Positions 27,291-32,555 of a DNA stretch of 32,555 nucleotides are shown one piece after another (position 1 is the stretch's first letter; the number at the start of each line of letters is the position of its first letter). This stretch comes from Isotricha intestinalis (Eukaryota > Ciliophora > Litostomatea > Vestibuliferida > Isotrichidae). Under the pieces are notes generated by a model. It saw only the letters and a list, made by a program, of their open reading frames with translations. It did not search any database and was not told where the DNA came from. The stretch is taken from assembly GCA_023807065.1 (NCBI GenBank), contig JAJJLU010000546.1, forward strand, positions 1 through 32,555, written 5' to 3'. The translations under genes and the position numbers were made by a program.

Positions 27291-29738
27291 ATGACCAAAT
27301 GGCTTCCTATAATATCAAAAGAAGGAATAATGTTTTTCTTTGATAAATCATCTGGAAGTTGTCAATGGGTATATCCAAAAGAATATAATATAAAAACTCA
27401 AAAATATGAAAATATATTTTTCAAAGACTGGGTAAAGCAGAAAGACAATAAAAATAAATATTATTGGAAAAATTCTAAAAATGGGATAATACAATATATT
27501 AAACCCTCATCAACAACTTTTATTTTAGAAGCAGCTTTACTTGATAATTTTGCTTTTATAGAATTATATTTTGAATATAATGGAGATATAAATTTTAATG
27601 ATAATCAACAAAGAAATGCATTACATTATGCTTGTATGAATGATAATGAAAAAATGGTTAAATTATTAATTAAATTAGGTTGTGAAATAAATAAAAAAGA
27701 TTATATTGGAAATACTCCTTTAATATATTCAATTATGTATCATTCATATAAAAGTTTAAAAACTTTAATTGAATATAATGCTAATGTTAATTTAAAAAAT
27801 AATAATGGAAATACTCCTTTACATTATGCAATAAAAAATAAAAATAATAAATTAATTATATATTTAATTAATCATGGTGGTGATATTGGAGAAAAAAATA
27901 AAAAAGGAGAATATCCTATAGATTGGGCTGTTAAAGATAATAATTGGAGTTTAGTTAATTTAATTACTAAGTTATCTAATATTATTTATACAGAAAAAAG
28001 TTATAGTTTATATAATGAAAGTAGTGAAAGTGATAATGAAATTAATACTAATAAAATAATAAAAGAAGAAAATAAAAATATTAATTTAGATAAATTTGAA
28101 AATTTAATTTTTGAAAGTAAGAGAAATAGTAAATTTCTTGATGATAATATTAATAAGAGATTACTTCATTTAAATTTAAAGAAAGAAATTAAAGAAGATG
28201 AAAATGATAAAAATATAAATAAAAATAGTGTTAAAAATCTTTCTATAAATGATATTAATTTTAATAAAGAAGAAGAAGAAGAAGATGAAAAAGAAGAAAA
28301 TGAAGATAATAAAAAAGAATTAATTTTAATTAATAAAAAAAATATTTTTGAAAAAGAAGAAGATAATAAAAGCCTTAATAATAGTAATATAATTGATTTA
28401 AATAATGAAAAAGATATTAATATAAGTAATATGGAAAAATCAATTAATTTATCAAAATTAAACTTAGAAAGAAAAGTAATAAATACATCAACATCAAAAA
28501 AAATAAAAAAAAATGATTTAAAAAATTCAAATATTGATAATTCAATTATATCAAATAATTCAACATTAAATACTACAAATATTTCAAAACTTTCACAAGT
28601 TTCAACATATATAACAACAACTATTTTTCCAATTATCAAAACTTTTTCAGAAAAAATAAAAGACTATTTTTCAATATTATATAATAAAATCAATTCTTGT
28701 AGTAAAACACATTCACAAAAAATTTTTAGAAATCTTAATAAATTATACCATAATTTATATATTTATTATTTTAATCCTCCTGATATAGAAAATCAAATTG
28801 AATATTTAAGATATTCAATTGAACTTGAAAATCTTTTTGGGAATAAAAAAAATGATAATAATGAAAATAATAAAATTAAAGATATTAAAAAATCAAAAAT
28901 AAAATTTAACTTAAAAAAAAAGCATAATATAAATCCTTTTCAACAAAGAGAATTTCATAAATATATAAGAATAAAAAAAAAAAAGAAAAAAAAATTTATA
29001 TATTCAATACCTTTATTTCACTTTTATAATTTCACAAATGGTAAATTTAATAAAAAAAAATTAAAAAACTTTATAAAACCTTATAACAATAAATTTATAA
29101 AAATCCTATTTTCTTCTCCATTAATAAAAAATGAATTATACAAGCAAAAAGATTTGAACAAAAATGAATTATTAATTACTTCATTTCAAGAAAATAAATT
29201 AGATCAATCAATTAAATTAGATCCAATAATAATAAAGCATATTAAAAATTTAACAGAAACTTTAAATTCACTTGAAAAAAGTAATGAAATAAACACAAAT
29301 AAAAAATATATAATTCCTAAATTAAATTTATATAAAAAAAATGAAAGTGAAAGTGAAAGTGAAAAAGAGGAAGAAGAAGAAGAAGAAAAAATTATTCATA
29401 CTAATAGATCAAATACCTCAGCTTATGAACATATATTTAAATCATTAAATAATATAAATAAAATTATTGATAATGCTACTTCTGATAGAAAAAATATTAG
29501 AGAAAGTATTATTGATAAAAGGGAAGAAAATTGGGATAATTTAGAACCTTCTTTAATGAATAATAATCATAATAATTCTACTGTTACTTTTAATAATGAA
29601 GAAAATGATTTAGAAAACATTTTAAAAGATTATAATTTTCAATTGAATTTATTAAAGGAAAGAGAAAATGAAAAAATGGAACAATCTATTTCTATTTCTT
29701 CTAATTTTTTTAGTATTATTGATAAAAAGAATAATTAG
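27291..29738 (+). CDS. WW-like and ankyrin-repeat protein (815 aa)
   Basis: ATG to TAG. Residues 4-29 are a WW-like unit (WLPIISKEGIMFFFD, then SCQWVYP), and residues 47-72 a second, weaker one (DWVKQKDNKNKYYW, then YIKP). Four to five ankyrin repeats follow at about 76-230 (RNALHYACMNDNEKMVKLL; GNTPLIYSI; GNTPLHYAI; GEYPIDWAV). The remaining ~580 residues are low complexity with E/K runs plus ordered islands, such as IEYLRYSIELENLFG and a basic block near 570-590. It is probably a cytoplasmic protein-protein scaffold. The WW-ANK order is known in other eukaryotic adaptor proteins, but no orthologue is recognised. No catalytic motif. Confidence 0.82.
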   Translation: MTKWLPIISKEGIMFFFDKSSGSCQWVYPKEYNIKTQKYENIFFKDWVKQKDNKNKYYWKNSKNGIIQYIKPSSTTFILEAALLDNFAFIELYFEYNGDINFNDNQQRNALHYACMNDNEKMVKLLIKLGCEINKKDYIGNTPLIYSIMYHSYKSLKTLIEYNANVNLKNNNGNTPLHYAIKNKNNKLIIYLINHGGDIGEKNKKGEYPIDWAVKDNNWSLVNLITKLSNIIYTEKSYSLYNESSESDNEINTNKIIKEENKNINLDKFENLIFESKRNSKFLDDNINKRLLHLNLKKEIKEDENDKNINKNSVKNLSINDINFNKEEEEEDEKEENEDNKKELILINKKNIFEKEEDNKSLNNSNIIDLNNEKDINISNMEKSINLSKLNLERKVINTSTSKKIKKNDLKNSNIDNSIISNNSTLNTTNISKLSQVSTYITTTIFPIIKTFSEKIKDYFSILYNKINSCSKTHSQKIFRNLNKLYHNLYIYYFNPPDIENQIEYLRYSIELENLFGNKKNDNNENNKIKDIKKSKIKFNLKKKHNINPFQQREFHKYIRIKKKKKKKFIYSIPLFHFYNFTNGKFNKKKLKNFIKPYNNKFIKILFSSPLIKNELYKQKDLNKNELLITSFQENKLDQSIKLDPIIIKHIKNLTETLNSLEKSNEINTNKKYIIPKLNLYKKNESESESEKEEEEEEEKIIHTNRSNTSAYEHIFKSLNNINKIIDNATSDRKNIRESIIDKREENWDNLEPSLMNNNHNNSTVTFNNEENDLENILKDYNFQLNLLKERENEKMEQSISISSNFFSIIDKKNN

Positions 29739-30070
29739 TTTTATATTTTGTTTTTTTATATATTTATTTTATTTATTTATTAATAATTATTTATATATAA
29801 ACTTCTTTTCCAAATTAAAAGTATTAAAAATTATAATATATATTAAATATATGATTTATATAAATTTTATTGAAAAATTATAATTTATATAAATAAACAG
29901 AAAAAGATAAATTCCAAATAATATAAATTTAAAAAATTAGTAAAAAAATAATTATCAAACTTAATAAATTTTATAAGGAAAAAAAATTTAGAAGGATGAT
30001 TAGAATAGAAAAGACCATATATAGTAAAAGTTAAAATAATATGTTATTTGAATATTGAGTAATATCCTTA
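29739..30070. other. Gene-free interval (332 bp)
   Basis: A/T-rich 3' region between the WW-ankyrin gene and the broken MORN gene, which converge on it. No intact frame or structure was seen. Confidence 0.4.
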
Positions 30071-30609
30071 TCAACTAATATCATTCTTTTTTATTAATTT
30101 AGTATAAATACTTTTCATAATATTTTCAGCTTTTTCATTATTTATATTTAAGGAAATAATTTTACTCGAAAGTAGAATTCCTTTATCTCATATTTCTTTT
30201 GACAACTTTTTATTCTTATTATAATACATAATTCCTTTACCATCCTTTTTATTATTTTTAAAATTTCCAATAAATCTATTATTATCTTTAGAAATAAAAA
30301 GTCGTTTTCCATTTTTTTCTCCTTGAATAAAATTACCATAATATTTATCTCCAGATTTATAATATATTGTTCCTATTCCATTTTTTTTATTATTTACCCA
30401 TTGACCAACATATAAAGAACCATCAATTAAAAAAAATCTCCCAGTTCCATTTTTAAATCATTTTCCCACCATCCTTCAAATTTATTTCCATTTGGATAAT
30501 AATTTATTCCATATCCTGAACGTTTATTATTTTTAATTTCTCCTTCATATTTTTCCCCATCTGCATAATGAACTGTTTTAAAAACTACTTTTTCTAATGT
30601 TTGACCCAT
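30071..30609 (-). pseudogene. MORN-repeat gene, broken by frameshift and stop
   Basis: It starts with a good ATG at 30609 (MGQTLEKVVF...). MORN units follow: GEKYEGEIKNNKRSGYG, then NKFEGWWENDLK. A frameshift in an A-run near 30455 moves the frame, and MORN units continue in another frame (SLYVGQW, DKYYGNF, NRFIGNF). A TGA at 30188-30190 then stands where the intact MORN gene has a Trp in its tail. Beyond it the frame stays open to TGA at 30071-30073. Five MORN units are visible. Two separate lesions suggest a young pseudogene. The frameshift alone could be a homopolymer sequencing error, in which case a product truncated at 30188 would remain. The MGQT start suits myristoylation. Confidence 0.7.
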
Positions 30610-32508
30610 TTATTTAAAATTTTTATTTTTATAAAGAATTTTGTTTATTTTTTTGGAAAGAGAATTTTTGAAAAAAATTTTTATTTTTTCAAGAAAATTA
30701 ATTGATTATTGAGTTTATGAATTAAAGATTTTAATAATAATTACATTACTAAAATTCCATCACAACATTGAAAAACACCAAAAAAATAATTGTTAATCTT
30801 ACTATATCTTCACACTTCTTTATTTCAAATGTTATACAATTAAAATCCTTTTAAATCCTTATCTTTGAATATATAAACTAATTTTCTAATATTGATATTT
30901 ATTATTTTGAATTCAACCTTTTGATATATGTTTTTAAGGTTTTTTGTTATTTTTTATATAGTCTAATATCTTTTATTAATCACCATCAATTATATATATA
31001 TGAAAAAGAACTAAATATATTTCCTTGATTAGTTTATTAAAATTTATTATTAACAATAATATAAAATTAACCTTCATTGAGATAGTATTTAACATCTATT
31101 AAGAAAAAATTTATAGCTTGTTCTTTGTTTGAGAGAAATCAAAACTTTTAAATTACCTAATTTCCATTTGTTATCCATTCTTTCTATTTTTTCTATTTTT
31201 CATTTTTTGATTATACTATTATATATGTTTGTTAATCCTCCTTACTCAATGACCATTCCCATAACATCCTTTTTTCTTTTTAAAATCTTTTGTTGAAATT
31301 GATGAATTTTTTTTTCATTTAATTTTGAAAACAAAAAAATATAAAATTATTCAAATAAAAATAATTAAAAATAGGATATTGAGCACCACTAAAATGTATG
31401 AAGAACTAATTTCAGGGAGAATGCATGTTATTCAATGTCAACAAAAATAATAGATAGAATAAATGATATTGTTCGATATTACTCCTCAATTTTAAAATCC
31501 CGAATTCATACTTAAAATTGTTTGAGTTCAAATTTTAAAAAAGACCATGTTAATGAGAGTTAATGTGTGAAGATCATCTCTCATGACATTTTGGAAGATT
31601 TAGCATTTCAAAGCACTATCTTCAGATGAAACATACTTTTATTATAAATGGTAGACAATCGACAAGATTTTTATTTTTAATAGATGATTTATTTCAAGTT
31701 AATTGGAAATTCTTCAAAATATTGATGATTCTAATCAAAGTTTATTTGGTATTTTTCAATTAAAGTTCATAATAACTGGATTATGACTATATTGATTTAA
31801 AAAGAAATGTGGGTTTAATAGTTATATAAAAAAGAATAAATTTAAAATTCTTATTTAGAGCAATATTAATCCTTCTATTATTTTTTTAAAATTCCTACAT
31901 CCTAAATGAATTTAAGAAGTTAATTGTGGAAAAATGATATTAATTATTTTTATGTTTTTATTTTACGAAGTAATAATGAGGATTAGTGAAATATACTATT
32001 AATATTAACTAAAACAAAATTTTTAAGATGACTTAATAAAAGAAAAAAAATATATAATTCTAAATTTCATCTCCTGATGGTTCTCATATAAAATTTATGG
32101 AAGTACATTAATTATATTATGATATTGATTATAATAATATTTGGTAATTTAATAATATTAAGAATTTTTTTATTTTGGAAAAAGAATATAATAAAGTTCA
32201 TTGAGATAAGGGAAATTAATGATAAAAAATGATTATTTAAAATCTGAGACCTTGAAATTGTTATAAAAAATGAAATAAATTAATAAAAATACAAAAGCTG
32301 ACAAAACTAATGAATTAAAAATTAGAAGAATAAGCTTATAAAAATAATGTACATTTTATAATTAAATAGTCTTTAATTTCTTTTAAAAAGAAATATGATA
32401 AAAAATAGGATAGTTTAATTATTTTCATTAAAATTAAAGTTACGATGATTTATGATTTTTAAAATTAAATGATTTTATTATTTCTCTTAATTTTTTATAA
32501 TTATTTTT
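30610..32508. other. Subtelomeric gene-free region with possible relics
   Basis: No intact gene. Two parts look like eroded coding sequence. Minus strand about 30980-31320 is open apart from TAA/TAG codons and two TGA codons (reads like KEQAINFFLIDVKYYLNEG near 31060-31120). Plus strand about 31380-31760 is less AT-rich, with fragments such as SSDETYFYYKW. I cannot assign a family to either. The last ~700 bp before the telomere look like plain A/T sequence. Confidence 0.4.
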
Positions 32509-32555
32509 GGGGGGTTTGGGGTTTGGGGATGGGGGATTGGGGATTGGGGATTGGG
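32509..32555 (+). repeat. Telomeric repeat tract, chromosome right end
   Basis: The sequence changes abruptly from A/T to a regular G-rich array that runs to the last base: a G6 run, TTTGGGG twice, ATGGGGG once, ATTGGGG twice, then ATTGGG at the edge. The G-rich strand points 5' to 3' toward the end, as at any telomere. The 7-nt unit resembles ciliate-type TTGGGG/TTTGGG repeats but has A in the first position in the distal units. Nothing else in the window is this G-rich. Confidence 0.88.

Noticed and set aside
28166..28639. Minus-strand 157-codon frame inside the WW-ankyrin gene
   Set aside because: Ser/Phe/Leu-rich complement of GAA/AAT-rich low-complexity code with no domain.
30188..30190. 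TGA read as Trp in this genome (as in Blepharisma)
   Set aside because: The TGA sits at a Trp position of a MORN tail, but the same gene has a frameshift, two intact genes end in TGA, and all Trp in live genes use TGG.
1..32555. CRISPR arrays, bacterial operons, tRNA and rRNA genes
   Set aside because: No regular spacer-repeat array, ribosome-binding pattern, cloverleaf or rRNA-like GC-rich block was seen. Introns and the telomere point to a eukaryotic nucleus.

Overview
This window looks like the right-hand end of a chromosome (or minichromosome) from a very AT-rich protist nucleus, most like a ciliate or another alveolate. Evidence: base composition near four-fifths A+T; proteins rich in Asn, Lys and Glu with long poly-Asn and E/K tracts; tiny GT-AG introns (27-46 nt); closely packed genes on both strands; gene types common in alveolates (membrane class III cyclase, MORN, SAM, RING and coiled-coil proteins); and a G-rich telomere-like tract at the extreme 3' end (32509-32555). 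The intact genes end in TAA, TAG and TGA, so the nuclear code appears standard, not the TAA/TAG=Gln code of Tetrahymena and Paramecium. I cannot name the species.

Layout. 1-4817: a 5'-truncated zinc-binding/Ser-Thr kinase gene (+), then two minus-strand genes (a coiled-coil protein and a SAM-like protein). 4818-6095: a decayed, internally deleted HSP70 copy. 6096-9800: a 4EHP-class cap-binding protein, two short unrecognised genes in divergent orientation, a nocturnin-like EEP phosphatase with an E/K insertion, and a small coiled-coil gene. 10255-13233: a large membrane adenylate/guanylate cyclase (-) lacking one catalytic metal Asp. 14114-16249: an Asn-rich coiled-coil protein (-). 16250-19019: the longest gene-free stretch. 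19020-20762: a five-exon two-RRM protein, which I assembled from short exons. 21167-21580: a small gene (-). 21868-23511: a two-exon gene for a pure 22-unit MORN protein. 23620-25464: a RING-H2 protein with four copies of an unrecognised ~35-residue repeat. 25640-25915: a probable PP2C remnant. 26079-26801: a WBP4/FBP21-like splicing protein (-). 27291-29738: a WW-ankyrin protein. 30071-30609: a broken MORN gene. 30610-32508: a gene-free subtelomere with possible coding relics, ending in the telomeric tract.

The genes form no obvious single pathway. They mix signalling (kinase, cyclase, nocturnin-like phosphatase), RNA handling (4EHP, RRM, WBP4-like), ubiquitin ligation (RING) and cytoskeletal or membrane scaffolding (MORN, coiled-coil, ankyrin). 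The most notable points are the mixed TTTGGGG/ATTGGGG telomere, the cyclase with Phe at a metal-binding Asp, the novel four-fold repeat joined to an Rbx1-like Asp-ended RING, the very short start-proximal exons, and several relics whose in-frame stops are mostly TAA/TAG.
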